The notes under the pieces are model-generated. The model was not told the origin of the DNA. It saw only the letters and a list, made by a program, of their open reading frames with translations, and did no database searches. Below are positions 14,322-28,582 of a stretch of DNA of 64,000 nt, one piece after another. Position numbers and translations under genes: made by a program. The first letter of the stretch is position 1; every line of letters begins with the position of its first letter. The stretch comes from Megachile rotundata (taxonomy: Eukaryota > Arthropoda > Insecta > Hymenoptera > Megachilidae): the NCBI RefSeq assembly GCF_050947335.1, contig NW_027473317.1:3100001-3164000 (forward strand), in the 5' to 3' direction.

Positions 14322-16463
14322 GATTGTATGATTGTGATTGTATGATTGTGATTGTATGATTGTGATTGTATGATTGTGATTGAATGATTGTGATTGTATG
14401 ATTGTGATTGTATGATTGTGATTGTACGATTGTGATTGTATGATTGTGATTGTATGATTGTGATTGTATGATTGTGATTGTATGATTGTGATTGTATGAT
14501 TGTGATTGTATGATTGTGATTGTATGATTGTGATTGCATGATTGTGATTGCATGATTCTGATTGTGTGATTGTGATTGTATGATTGTGATTGTATGATTG
14601 TGATCGTATGATTGTGATTCTTTGATTGCGATTGTATGATTGTGATAGTATGATTGTGATTGTATGATTGTGATTGTATGATTGTGATTGTATGATTGTA
14701 ATTGTATGATTGTGATTGCATGATTGTGATTGTATGATTGTGATTGTGTGATTGTGATTGTATGATTGTGATTGTATGATTGTGTTTGTATGATTGTGAT
14801 CGTATGATTGTGATTGTAAGATTGTGATTGTGTGATTGTGATTGTATGATTGTGATTGTATGATTGTGATTGTATGATTGTGATCGTATGATTGTGATTG
14901 TAAGATTGTGATTGTGTGATTGCGATTGTATGATTGTGACTGTATGATTGTGATTGTATGATTGTGATTGTATGATTGTGATCGTATGATAGTGGTTCTT
15001 TGATTGCGATTGTATGATTGTGATTGTATGATTGTGATTGTATGATTGTGATTGTATGATTGTGATTGTATGATTGTGATTGTATGATTGTGATTGTATG
15101 ATGGTGAGTGTATGATTGTGATTGTATGATTGTGATTGTATGATTGGGATTGTATGATTGTGATTGTATGATTGTGATTGTATGATTGTGATTGCATGAT
15201 TGTGATTGCATGATTGTGATTGTGTGATTGTGATTGTATGATTGTGATTGTATGATTGTGATTGTATGATTGTGATCGTATGATTGTGATCGTATGATTG
15301 TGATTGTAGAATTGTGATTGTATGATTGTGATTGTGTGATTGTGATTGTGTGATTGTGATTGTGTGATTCTGATTGTATGATTGTGATTGTATGATTGTG
15401 ATTGTATGATTATGATCGAATGATTGTGATTGTAAGATGGTGATTGTGTGATTGCGATTGTATGATTGTGACTGTATGATTGTGATTGTATGATTGTCAT
15501 TGTATGATTGTGATTGAATGATTATGATTGTATGATTGTGATTGTATGATTGTGATTGTGTGATTGTGATTGTATGATTGCGATTGTATGATTGTGATTG
15601 TATGATTGTGATTGTATGATTGTGATCGTATGATTGTGATCGTATGATTGTGATCGTATGATTGTGATCGTATAATTGTGATTGTATGATTCTGATCGTA
15701 TGATTGTGATTGTAAGATTGTGATTGTAAGATTGTGATTGTAAGATTGTGATTGTAAGATTGTGATTGTGTGATTGCGATTGTATGATTGTGATTGTATG
15801 ATTGCGATTGTATGATTGCGATTGTATGATTGTGATCGTATGATTGTGATCGTACGATTGTGATTGTATGATTGTGATTGTATGATTGTGATTGTATGAT
15901 TGTGATTGTATGATTGCGATTGTATGACTCTGATTGTATGATTGTGATTGTATGATTGTGATTGTATGATCGTGATTGTATGACCGTGATTGTATGATCG
16001 TGATTGTGAGATTGTGATTGTATGATTGTGGTTGTATGGTTGTGATTGTATGATTGTGATTGTATGATTGTGATTGTATGACTGTGTTTGCATGATTGTG
16101 ATTGTATGAAGGTGATTGCGTGATTGTGATTGTATGATTGTGATTGTATGATTGTGATTGTATGATTGCGATTGTATGATTGTGATTGTATGATTGTGAT
16201 TGTATGATTGTGATCGTATGATTGTGATCGTACGATTGTGATCGTATAATTGTGATTGTATGATTGTGATTGTATGATTGTGATTGTATGATTGTGATTG
16301 TATGATTGTGATTGTATGATCGGGATTGTATGATCGTGATTGTGAGATTGTGATTGTGAGATTGTGATTGTATGATTGTGATTGTATGATTGTGATTGTA
16401 TGATTGTGATTGTATGATTGTGATTGCATGATTGTGATTGTATGATTGTGATTGTATGATTGT

Positions 16464-16471
16464 GATTTATG
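16464..16471 (+). other. 13-bp unit (G11 deleted), lineage 1
   Basis: GATTTATG followed by two plain units and GTGTTTGCATG. It lies inside the left 2,743-bp copy. Confidence 0.93.
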
Positions 16472-16924
16472 ATTGTGATTGTATGATTGTGATTGTATGA
16501 TTGTGTTTGCATGATTTTGATTGTATGATTGTGATTGTGTGATTGTGATTGTATGATTGTGATTGTATGATTGTGATTGTATGATTGTGATTGTGAGATT
16601 GTGATTGTATGATTGTGATTGTGTGATTGTTATTGTATGATTGTGATTGTATGATTGTGATCGTATGATTGTGATCGTATGATTGTGATCGTATGATTGT
16701 GATTGTAGAATTGTGATTGTATGATTGTGATTGTGTGATTGTGATTGTGTGATTGTGATTGTGTGATTGTGATTGTATGATTGTGATTGTATGATTGTGA
16801 TCGTATGATTGTGATTGTATAATTGTGATTGTATGATTGTGATTGTATGATTGTGATTGTATGATTGTGATTCTTTCATTGCGATTGTATGATTGTGATT
16901 GTATGATTGTGATTGTATGATTGT

Positions 16925-17064
16925 GATCGTATGATTGTGGTTGTATAATTAAGGTTGTATGATTGTTTCTGTATGATTGTGATTGTATGATTGCGATTGT
17001 ATGATTGTGATTGTATGATTGTGATTATGTGATTGTGATCGTATGATTGTGATTCTTTGATTGC
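16925..17064 (+). repeat. Landmark block 6
   Basis: AATTAAGG at 16947, 2,743 bp after block 5, in the right copy of the tandem duplication. GATTATGTG subtype. Confidence 0.9.
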
Positions 17065-19206
17065 GATTGTATGATTGTGATTGTATGATTGTGATTGTAT
17101 GATTGTGATTGTATGATTGTGATTGAATGATTGTGATTGTATGATTGTGATTGTATGATTGTGATTGTACGATTGTGATTGTATGATTGTGATTGTATGA
17201 TTGTGATTGTATGATTGTGATTGTATGATTGTGATTGTATGATTGTGATTGTATGATTGTGATTGTATGATTGTGATTGCATGATTGTGATTGCATGATT
17301 CTGATTGTGTGATTGTGATTGTATGATTGTGATTGTATGATTGTGATCGTATGATTGTGATTCTTTGATTGCGATTGTATGATTGTGATAGTATGATTGT
17401 GATTGTATGATTGTGATTGTATGATTGTGATTGTATGATTGTAATTGTATGATTGTGATTGCATGATTGTGATTGTATGATTGTGATTGTGTGATTGTGA
17501 TTGTATGATTGTGATTGTATGATTGTGTTTGTATGATTGTGATCGTATGATTGTGATTGTAAGATTGTGATTGTGTGATTGTGATTGTATGATTGTGATT
17601 GTATGATTGTGATTGTATGATTGTGATCGTATGATTGTGATTGTAAGATTGTGATTGTGTGATTGCGATTGTATGATTGTGACTGTATGATTGTGATTGT
17701 ATGATTGTGATTGTATGATTGTGATCGTATGATAGTGGTTCTTTGATTGCGATTGTATGATTGTGATTGTATGATTGTGATTGTATGATTGTGATTGTAT
17801 GATTGTGATTGTATGATTGTGATTGTATGATTGTGATTGTATGATGGTGAGTGTATGATTGTGATTGTATGATTGTGATTGTATGATTGGGATTGTATGA
17901 TTGTGATTGTATGATTGTGATTGTATGATTGTGATTGCATGATTGTGATTGCATGATTGTGATTGTGTGATTGTGATTGTATGATTGTGATTGTATGATT
18001 GTGATTGTATGATTGTGATCGTATGATTGTGATCGTATGATTGTGATTGTAGAATTGTGATTGTATGATTGTGATTGTGTGATTGTGATTGTGTGATTGT
18101 GATTGTGTGATTCTGATTGTATGATTGTGATTGTATGATTGTGATTGTATGATTATGATCGAATGATTGTGATTGTAAGATGGTGATTGTGTGATTGCGA
18201 TTGTATGATTGTGACTGTATGATTGTGATTGTATGATTGTCATTGTATGATTGTGATTGAATGATTATGATTGTATGATTGTGATTGTATGATTGTGATT
18301 GTGTGATTGTGATTGTATGATTGCGATTGTATGATTGTGATTGTATGATTGTGATTGTATGATTGTGATCGTATGATTGTGATCGTATGATTGTGATCGT
18401 ATGATTGTGATCGTATAATTGTGATTGTATGATTCTGATCGTATGATTGTGATTGTAAGATTGTGATTGTAAGATTGTGATTGTAAGATTGTGATTGTAA
18501 GATTGTGATTGTGTGATTGCGATTGTATGATTGTGATTGTATGATTGCGATTGTATGATTGCGATTGTATGATTGTGATCGTATGATTGTGATCGTACGA
18601 TTGTGATTGTATGATTGTGATTGTATGATTGTGATTGTATGATTGTGATTGTATGATTGCGATTGTATGACTCTGATTGTATGATTGTGATTGTATGATT
18701 GTGATTGTATGATCGTGATTGTATGACCGTGATTGTATGATCGTGATTGTGAGATTGTGATTGTATGATTGTGGTTGTATGGTTGTGATTGTATGATTGT
18801 GATTGTATGATTGTGATTGTATGACTGTGTTTGCATGATTGTGATTGTATGAAGGTGATTGCGTGATTGTGATTGTATGATTGTGATTGTATGATTGTGA
18901 TTGTATGATTGCGATTGTATGATTGTGATTGTATGATTGTGATTGTATGATTGTGATCGTATGATTGTGATCGTACGATTGTGATCGTATAATTGTGATT
19001 GTATGATTGTGATTGTATGATTGTGATTGTATGATTGTGATTGTATGATTGTGATTGTATGATCGGGATTGTATGATCGTGATTGTGAGATTGTGATTGT
19101 GAGATTGTGATTGTATGATTGTGATTGTATGATTGTGATTGTATGATTGTGATTGTATGATTGTGATTGCATGATTGTGATTGTATGATTGTGATTGTAT
19201 GATTGT

Positions 19207-19214
19207 GATTTATG
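19207..19214 (+). other. 13-bp unit (G11 deleted), lineage 1
   Basis: Copy of the unit at 16464, carried by the 2,743-bp duplication, with the same GTGTTTGCATG flank. Confidence 0.93.
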
Positions 19215-20745
19215 ATTGTGATTGTATGATTGTGATTGTATGATTGTGTTTGCATGATTTTGATTGTATGATTGTGATTGTGTGATTGTGATTGTATGAT
19301 TGTGATTGTATGATTGTGATTGTATGATTGTTTCTGCATGATTGTGATTGTATGATTGCGATTGTATGATTATGATTGTGTGATTGTGATTGTATGATTG
19401 TGATTGTGTGATTGTGATTGTGAGATTGCGATTGTATGATTTTGATTGTATGATCGTGATTGTATGATCGTGATTGTGAGATTGTGATTGTATGATTGTG
19501 ATTGTATGATTGTGATTGTATGATTGTGATTGTATGATTGTGATTGTATGATTGTGATTGTATGATAGTAATTGTATGATTGTGATCGTATGATTGTGAT
19601 TGTATGATTGTGATTGTATGATTGTGATTGTATGATTGTGATTGCATGATTGTGATTGCATGATTGTGATTGTATGATTGTGATTGTGTGATTGTGATTG
19701 TGTGATTGTGATTGTATGATTGTGATTGTATGATTGTGATCGTATGATTGTGATTGTAAGATTGTGATTGTGTGATTGTGATTGTATGATTGTGATTGTA
19801 TGATTGTGATTGTATGATTGTGATTGTATGATTGTGATTGTATGATTGTGATTGTATGATTGTGATCGTATGATAGTGATTCTTTGATTGCGATTGTATG
19901 ATTGTGATTGTATGATTGTGATTGTATGATTGTGATCGTATGATGGTGATTCTTTGATTGCAATTGTATGATTGTGATTGTATGATTGTGATTGTATGAT
20001 TGGGATTGTATGATTGTGATTGTATGATTGTGATTGTATGATTGTGATTGCATGATTGTGATTGCATGATTGTGATTGTGTGATTGTGATTGTATGATTG
20101 TGATTGTATGATTGTGATTGTATGATTGTGATCGTATGATTGTGATCGTATGATTGTGATTGTAAGATTGTGATTGTGTGATTGTGATTGTATGATTGTG
20201 ATTGTATGATTGTGATTCTTTCATTGTGATTTTATGATTGTGATTGTGTGATTGTGATTGTATGATTGTTATTGTATGATTGCGATTGTATGATTGTGAT
20301 TGTATGATAGTGATTGTATGATAGTGATTGTATGATTGTGATTGTATGATTGTGATTTTATGATTGTGATTGTATGATTGTGATTGTATGATTGTGATTG
20401 TATGATTGTGATTGTATGATTGTGATTGTGAGATTGTGATTGTATGATTGTGATTGTGTGATTGTTATTGTATGATTGTGATTGTATGATTGTGACCGTA
20501 TGATTGTGATCGTATGATTGTGATCGTATGATTGTGATTGTAGAATTGTGATTGTATGATTGTGATTGTGTGATTGTGATTGTGTGATTGTGATTGTATG
20601 ATTGTGATTGTATGATTGTGATCGTATGATTGTGATTGTATAATTGTGATTGTATGATTGTGATTGTATGATTGTGATTGTATGATTGTGATTCTTTCAT
20701 TGCGATTGTATGATTGTGATTGTATGATTGTGATTGTATGATTGT

Positions 20746-20885
20746 GATCGTATGATTGTGGTTGTATAATTAAGGTTGTATGATTGTTTCTGTATGATTG
20801 TGATTGTATGATTGCGATTGTATGATTGTGATTGTATGATTGTGATTATGTGATTGTGATCGTATGATTGTGATTCTTTGATTGC
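20746..20885 (+). repeat. Landmark block 7
   Basis: AATTAAGG at 20768, 273 units minus one base after block 6. The 1.37 kb to its right resembles the sequence right of blocks 5 and 6 with a few changes, so it is a third, older relative. GATTATGTG subtype. Confidence 0.9.
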
Positions 20886-22639
20886 GATTGTATGATTGTG
20901 ATTGTATGATTGTGATTGTATGGTTGTGATTGTATGATTGTGATTGAATGATTGTGATTGTATGATTGTGATTGTATGATTGTGATTGTACGATTGTGAT
21001 TGTATGATTGTGATTGTATGATTGTGATTGTATGATTGTGATTGTATGATTGTGATTGTATGATTGTGATTGTATGATTGTGATTGTATGATTGTGATTG
21101 CATGATTGTGATTGCATGATTCTGATTGTGTGATTGTGATTGTATGATTGTGATTGTATGATTGTGATCGTATGATTGTGATTCTTTGATTGCGATTGTA
21201 TGATTGTGGTAGTATGATTGTGATTGTATGATTGTGATTGTATGATTGTGATTGTATGATTGTAATTGTATGATTGTGATTGCATGATTGTGATTGTATG
21301 ATTGTGATTGTGTGATTGTGATTGTATGATTGTGATTGTATGATTGTGTTTGTATGATTGTGATCGTATGATTGTGATTGTAAGATTGTGATTGTGTGAT
21401 TGTGATTGTATGATTGTGATTGTATGATTGTGATTGTATGATTGTGATCGTATGATTGTGATTGTAAGATTGTGATTCTTTGATTGCGATTGTATGATTG
21501 TGATAGTATGATTGTGATTGTATGATTGTGATTGTATGATTGTGATCGTATGATAGTGATTCTTTGATTGCGATTGTATGATTGTGATTGTATGATTGTG
21601 ATTGTATGATTGTGATTGTATGATTGTGATTGTATGATTGTGATTGTATGATTGTGATTGTATGATGGTGATTGTATGATTGTGATTGTATGATTGTGAT
21701 TGTATGATTGGGATTGTATGATTGTGATTGTATGATTGTGATTGTATGATTGTGATTGCATGATTGTGATTGCATGATTGTGATTGTGTGATTGTGATTG
21801 TATGATTGTGATTGTATGATTGTGATTGTATGATTGTGATCGTATGATTGTGATCGTATGATTGTGATTGTAGAATTGTGATTGTATGATTGTGATTGTG
21901 TGATTGTGATTGTGTGATTGTGATTGTGTGATTCTGATTGTATGATTGTGATTGTATGATTGTGATTGTATGATTATGATCGTATGATTGTGATTGTAAG
22001 ATGGTGATTGTGTGATTGCGATTGTATGATTGTGACTGTATGATTGTGATTGTATGATTGTCATTGTATGATTGTGATTGAATGATTATGATTGTATGAT
22101 TGTGATTGTATGATTGTGATTGTGTGATTGTGATTGTATGATTGCGATTGTATGATTGTGATTGTATGATTGTGATTGTATGATTGTGATCGTATGATTG
22201 TGATCGTATGATTGTGATCGTATGATTGTGATCGTATAATTGTGATTGTATGATTCTGATCGTATGATTGTGATTGTAAGATTGTGATTGTAAGATTGTG
22301 ATTGTAAGATTGTGATTGTAAGATTGTGATTGTAAGATTGTGATTGTGTGATTGCGATTGTATGATTGTGATTGTATGATTGCGATTGTATGATTGCGAT
22401 TGTATGATTGTGATCGTATGATTGTGATCGTACGATTGTGATTGTATGATTGTGATTGTATGATTGTGATTGTATGATTGTGATTGTATGATTGCGATTG
22501 TATGACTCTGATTGTATGATTGTGATTGTATGATTGTGATTGTATGATCGTGATTGTATGACCGTGATTGTATGATCGTGATTGTGAGATTGTGATTGTA
22601 TGATTGTGGTTGTATGGTTGTGATTGTATGATTGTGATT

Positions 22640-23090
22640 GTATGATTGTGATTGTATGACTGTGTTTGCATGATTGTGATTGTATGACGGTGATTGCGTG
22701 ATTGTGATTGTATGATTGTGGTTGTATGATTGTGATTGTATGATTGTGATTGTATGATTGCGATTGTATGATTGTGATTGTATGATTGTGATTGTATGAT
22801 TGTGATTGTATGATTGCGATTGTATGACTCTGATTGTATGATTGTGATTGTATGATTGTGATTGTATGATTGTGATTGTATGACTGTGTTTGCATGATTG
22901 TGATTGTATGACGGTGATTGCGTGATTGTGATTGTATGATTGTGATTGTATGATTGTGATTGTATGATTGTGATTGTATGATTGCGATTGTATGATTGTG
23001 ATTGTATGATTGTGATTGTATGATTGTGATCGTATGATTGTGATCGTACGATTGTGATCGTATAATTGTGATTGTATGATTGTGATTGTA
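22640..23090 (+). repeat. 224-bp tandem duplication
   Basis: The GTGTTTGCATG plus GACGGTG cluster occurs at 22686 and again at 22910, exactly 16 units apart. All other copies of this cluster are more than 2 kb apart. A private GTGGTTG lies in the first copy. Outer limits are approximate. Confidence 0.75.
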
Positions 23091-23251
23091 TGATTGTGAT
23101 TGTATGATTGTGATTGTATGATTGTGATTGTATGATCGGGATTGTATGATCGTGATTGTGAGATTGTGATTGTATGATTGTGATTGTATGATTGTGATTG
23201 TATGATTGTGATTGCATGATTGTGATTGTATGATTGTGATTGTATGATTGT

Positions 23252-23259
23252 GATTTATG
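23252..23259 (+). other. 13-bp unit (G11 deleted), lineage 1
   Basis: GATTTATG with the lineage 1 right flank GTGTTTGCATG and a GCATG unit on the left. Confidence 0.93.
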
Positions 23260-25560
23260 ATTGTGATTGTATGATTGTGATTGTATGATTGTGTTTGCAT
23301 GATTGTGATTGTATGATTGTGATTGTGTGATTGTGATTGTATGATTGTGATTGTATGATTGTGATTGTATGATTGTGATTGTATGATTGTGATTGCATGA
23401 TTGTGATTGTATGATTGTGATTGTATGATTGTGATTGTATGGTTGTGATTGTATGATTGTGATTGTATGATTGTGATCGTATGATTGTGGTTGTATGATT
23501 GTGATTGTATGATTGTGATTGTATGATTGTGATTGTATGATTGTGATTGTATGATGGTGATTGTATGATTGTGATTGTATGATTGTGATTGTATGATTGG
23601 GATTGTATGATTGTGATTGTATGATTGTGATTGTATGATTGTGATTGCATGATTGTGATTGCATGATTGTGATTGTGTGATTGTGATTGTATGATTGTGA
23701 TTGTATGATTGTGATTGTATGATTGTGATCGTATGATTGTGATCGTATGATTGTGATTGTAGAATTGTGATTGTATGATTGTGATTGTGTGATTGTGATT
23801 GTGTGATTGTGATTGTGTGATTCTGATTGTATGATTGTGATTGTATGATTGTGATTGTATGATTATGATCGTATGATTGTGATTGTAAGATGGTGATTGT
23901 GTGATTGCGATTGTATGATTTTGATTGTATGATCGTGATTGTATGATCGTGATTGTGAGATTGTGATTGTATGATTGTGATTGTATGATTGTGATTGTAT
24001 GATTGTGATTGTATGATTGTGATTGTATGATAGTAATTGTATGATTGTGATCGTATGATTGTGATTGTATGATTGTGATTGTATGATTGTGATTGTATGG
24101 TTGTGATTGTATGATTGTGATTGTATGATTGTGATCGTATGATTGTGGTTGTATGATTGTGATTGTATGATTGTGATTGTATGATTGTGATTGTATGATT
24201 GTGATTGTATGATGGTGATTGTATGATTGTGATTGTATGATTGTGATTGTATGATTGGGATTGTATGATTGTGATTGTATGATTGTGATTGTATGATTGT
24301 GATTGCATGATTGTGATTGCATGATTGTGATTGTGTGATTGTGATTGTATGATTGTGATTGTATGATTGTGATTGTATGATTGTGATCGTATGATTGTGA
24401 TCGTATGATTGTGATTGTAGAATTGTGATTGTATGATTGTGATTGTGTGATTGTGATTGTGTGATTGTGATTGTGTGATTCTGATTGTATGATTGTGATT
24501 GTATGATTGTGATTGTATGATTATGATCGTATGATTGTGATTGTAAGATGGTGATTGTGTGATTGCGATTGTATGATTGTGACTGTATGATTGTGATTGT
24601 ATGATTGTCATTGTATGATTGTGATTGAATGATTATGATTGTATGATTGTGATTGTATGATTGTGATTGTGTGATTGTGATTGTATGATTGCGATTGTAT
24701 GATTGTGATTGTATGATTGTGATTGTATGATTGTGATCGTATGATTGTGATCGTATGATTGTGATCGTATGATTGTGATCGTATAATTGTGATTGTATGA
24801 TTCTGATCGTATGATTGTGATTGTAAGATTGTGATTGTAAGATTGTGATTGTAAGATTGTGATTGTAAGATTGTGATTGTGTGATTGCGATTGTATGATT
24901 GTGATTGTATGATTGCGATTGTATGATTGCGATTGTATGATTGTGATCGTATGATTGTGATCGTACGATTGTGATTGTATGATTGTGATTGTATGATTGT
25001 GATTGTATGATTGTGATTGTATGATTGCGATTGTATGACTCTGATTGTATGATTGTGATTGTATGATTGTGATTGTATGATCGTGATTGTATGACCGTGA
25101 TTGTATGATCGTGATTGTGAGATTGTGATTGTATGATTGTGGTTGTATGGTTGTGATTGTATGATTGTGATTGTATGATTGTGATTGTATGACTGTGTTT
25201 GCATGATTGTGATTGTATGACGGTGATTGCGTGATTGTGATTGTATGATTGTGATTGTATGATTGTGATTGTATGATTGTGATTGTATGATTGCGATTGT
25301 ATGATTGTGATTGTATGATTGTGATTGTATGATTGTGATCGTATGATTGTGATCGTACGATTGTGATCGTATAATTGTGATTGTATGATTGTGATTGTAT
25401 GATTGTGATTGTATGATTGTGATTGTATGATTGTGATTGTATGATCGGGATTGTATGATCGTGATTGTGAGATTGTGATTGTATGATTGTGATTGTATGA
25501 TTGTGATTGTATGATTGTGATTGCATGATTGTGATTGTATGATTGTGATTGTATGATTGT

Positions 25561-25568
25561 GATTTATG
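25561..25568 (+). other. 13-bp unit (G11 deleted), lineage 1
   Basis: GATTTATG, lineage 1 flanks. First of two copies 181 bp apart. Confidence 0.93.
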
Positions 25569-25741
25569 ATTGTGATTGTATGATTGTGATTGTATGATTG
25601 TGTTTGCATGATTGTGATTGTATGATTGTGATTGTGTGATTGTGATTGTATGATTGTGATTGTATGATTGTGATTGTATGATTGTGATTGTATGATTGTG
25701 ATTGCATGATTGTGATTGTATGATTGTGATTGTATGATTGT

Positions 25742-25749
25742 GATTTATG
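25742..25749 (+). other. 13-bp unit (G11 deleted), lineage 1
   Basis: GATTTATG, lineage 1 flanks. Second of two copies and the last of this lineage in the window. Confidence 0.93.
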
Positions 25750-26643
25750 ATTGTGATTGTATGATTGTGATTGTATGATTGTGTTTGCATGATTGTGATT
25801 GTGTGATTGTGATTGTGCGATTGTGATTGTATGATTTTGATTGTATGATCGTGATTGTATGATCGTGATTGTGAGATTGTGATTGTATGATTGTGATTGT
25901 ATGATTGTGATTGTATGATTGTGATTGTATGATTGTGATTGTATGATTGTGATTGTATGATAGTAATTGTATGATTGTGATCGTATGATTGTGATTGTAT
26001 GATTGTGATTGTATGATTGTGATTGTATGATTGTGATTGTATGATTGTGATTGTATGATTGTGATCGTATGATTGTGGTTGTATGATTGTGATTGTATGA
26101 TTGTGATTGTATGATTGTGATTGTATGATTGTGATTGTATGATAGTAATTGTATGATTGTGATTATATGATTGTGATTGTATGATTGTGATTGTATGATT
26201 GTGATTGTATGATTGTGATCGTATGATTCTGATTCTTTGATTGCGATTGTATGATTGTGATAGTATGATTGTGATTGTATGATTGTGATTGTATGATGGT
26301 GATTCTTTGATTGCGATTGTATGATTGTGATAGTATGATTGTGATTGTATGATTGTGATTGTATGATGGTGATTGTATGATTGTGATTGTATGATTGTGA
26401 TTGTATGATTGTGATTGCATGATTGTGATTGTATGATTGTGATTGTGTGATTGTGATTGTGTGATTGTGATTGTATGATTGTGATTGTATGATTGTGATC
26501 GTATGATTGTGATTGTAAGATTGTGATTGTGTGATTGTGATTGTATGATTGTGATTGTATGATTGTGATTGTACGATTGTGATTGTATGATTGTGATTGT
26601 ATGATTGTGATCGTATGATAGTGATTCTTTGATTGCGATTGTA

Positions 26644-26816
26644 TGATTGTGATTGTATGATTGTGATTGTATGATTGTGATTGTATGATTGTGATTGTAT
26701 GATTGTGATTGTATGATTGTGATTGTATGATTGTGATTGTATGATTGTGATTGTATGATTGTGATTGTATGATTGTGATTGTATGATTGTGATTGTATGA
26801 TTGTGATTGTATGATT
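26644..26816 (+). repeat. Run of unmutated units
   Basis: About 12 consensus units between GATTCTTTGATTGCG on the left and GTGACTG at 26817. Confidence 0.8.
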
Positions 26817-27037
26817 GTGACTGTATGATTGTGATTGTATGATTGTGATTGTATGATTGTGATTGTATGATTGTGATTGTATGATTGTGATCGTATGATT
26901 GTGATCGCATGATTGTGATTGCATGATTGTGATTGTATGATTGTGATTGTGTGATTGTGATTGTGTGATTGTGATTGTATGATTGTGATTGTATGATTGT
27001 GATCGTATGATTGTGATTGTAAGATTGTGATTGTGTG

Positions 27038-27386
27038 ATTGTGATTGTATGATTGTGATTGTATGATTGTGATTGTATGATTGTGATTGTATGATTGTGA
27101 TTGTATGATTGTGATTGTATGATTGTGATTGTATGATTGTGATTGTATGATTGTGATTGTATGATTGTGATTGTATGATTGTGATTGTATGATTGTGATT
27201 GTATGATTGTGATTGTATGATTGTGATTGTATGATTGTGATTGTATGATTGTGATTGTATGATTGTGATTGTATGATTGTGATTGTATGATTGTGATTGT
27301 ATGATTGTGATTGTATGATTGTGATTGTATGATTGTGATTGTATGATTGTGATTGTATGATTGTGATTGTATGATTGTGATTGTAT
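27038..27386 (+). repeat. Run of unmutated units
   Basis: About 25 consensus units between GTAAG/GTGTG units and a GATAG unit at 27387. It is among the longest plain runs in the window. Confidence 0.85.
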
Positions 27387-27465
27387 GATAGTGATTGTAT
27401 GATTGTGATTGTATGATTGTGGTTGTATGATTGTGATCGTATGATAGTGATTCTTTGATTGCGAT

Positions 27466-27754
27466 TGTATGATTGTGATTGTATGATTGTGATTGTATGA
27501 TTGTGATTGTATGATTGTGATTGTATGATTGTGATTGTATGATTGTGATTGTATGATTGTGATTGTATGATTGTGATTGTATGATTGTGATTGTATGATT
27601 GTGATTGTATGATTGTGATTGTATGATTGTGATTGTATGATTGTGATTGTATGATTGTGATTGTATGATTGTGATTGTATGATTGTGATTGTATGATTGT
27701 GATTGTATGATTGTGATTGTATGATTGTGATTGTATGATTGTGATTGTATGATT
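27466..27754 (+). repeat. Run of unmutated units
   Basis: About 20 consensus units between GATTCTTTGATTGCG and GTGACTG at 27755, the same flanks as the run at 26.6 kb. Confidence 0.85.
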
Positions 27755-28442
27755 GTGACTGTATGATTGTGATTGTATGATTGTGATTGTATGATTGTGA
27801 TTGTATGATTGTGATCGTATGATTGTGATCGCATGATTGTGATTGTGTGATTGTGATTGTGTGATTGTGATTGTATGATTGTGATTGTATGATTGTGATT
27901 GTATGATTGTGATTGTATGATTGTGATCGTATGATTGTGATTGTAAGATTGTGATTGTGTGATTGCGATTGTATGATTGTGACTGTATGATTGCGATTGT
28001 ATGATTGTGATTGTATGATTGTGATCGTATGATGGTGATTCTTTGATTGCCATTGTATGATTGTGATTGTATGATTGTGATTGTATGATTGGGATTGTAT
28101 GATTGTGATTGTATGATTGTGATTGTATGATTGTGATTGTATGATTGTGATTGTATGATTGTGATTGTATGATTGTGATTGTCAGATTGTGATTGTATGA
28201 TTGTGATTGTATGATTGTGATTTTATGATTGTGATTGTATGATTGTGATTGTATGATTGTGATTGTATGATTGTGATTGTGAGATTGTGATTGTATGATT
28301 GTGATTGAGTGATTGTTATTGTATGATTGTGATTGTATGATTGTGATTGTATGATTGTGATTCTTTCATTGCGATTGTATGATTGTGATTGTATGATTGT
28401 GATTGTATGATTGTGATTGTATGATTGTGATTGTATGATTGT

Positions 28443-28582
28443 GATCGTATGATTGTGGTTGTATAATTAAGGTTGTATGATTGTTTCTGTATGATTGTGA
28501 TTGTATGATTGCGATTGTATGATTGTGATTGTATGATTGTGATTATATGATTGTGATCGTATGATTGTGATTCTTTGATTGC
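28443..28582 (+). repeat. Landmark block 8
   Basis: AATTAAGG at 28465. GATTATATG subtype; its surroundings resemble those of block 3. Confidence 0.9.

Larger units (their letters stand above)
13842..16584 (+). repeat. 2,743-bp tandem duplication, left copy
   Basis: Every landmark in this segment recurs 2,743 bp further right: AATTAAGG 14204/16947, GATTGAATG 15512/18255, GAAGGTG 16108/18851 and the one-base deletion 16464/19207. Minus-strand translations of 14133-15500 and of 14282-15211 (two frames) read the same as those of 16876-18243 and 17025-17954. The period is 196 units minus one base because of the deletion unit. The left edge is uncertain by about 50 bp, since plain units flank it. 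Confidence 0.92.
16585..19327 (+). repeat. 2,743-bp tandem duplication, right copy
   Basis: This is the right-hand copy, directly adjacent to the left one. Similarity ends near 19328, where the right copy goes into TGTTTCTGCATG while the corresponding left position (about 16585) starts the next copy with GTGAG. I saw no difference between the copies at any position compared. Either the event is very recent or the copies are being homogenised; an assembly artefact is also possible. Confidence 0.92.
1..25800 (+). repeat. Zone 1 of the array (variant vocabulary A)
   Basis: This zone is defined by two variant clusters that I found only here. The first is GTGTTTGCATG followed by GACGGTG or GAAGGTG, at 3790, 7472, 12511, 16108, 18851, 22686, 22910 and 25219. 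The second is GATTGAATGATTATG, at 2353, 11369, 15512, 18255, 22076 and 24623. A third cluster, GATTCTTTCATTGTGATTTT, lies at 4972, 13650 and 20214, with a TTTTATTG version at 9633. Six of the seven landmark blocks here carry GATTATGTG; the one at 9.2 kb carries GATTATATG. The right edge, near 25.8 kb, is approximate. Confidence 0.75.
25440..25800 (+). repeat. 181-bp tandem duplication around deletion units
   Basis: The 13-bp deletion unit with its right flank GTGTTTGCATG occurs at 25561 and again at 25742. The distance is 181 bp, 13 units minus one base. Left flanks agree in the GCATG unit. This local duplication sits at the right edge of zone 1. Confidence 0.7.
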
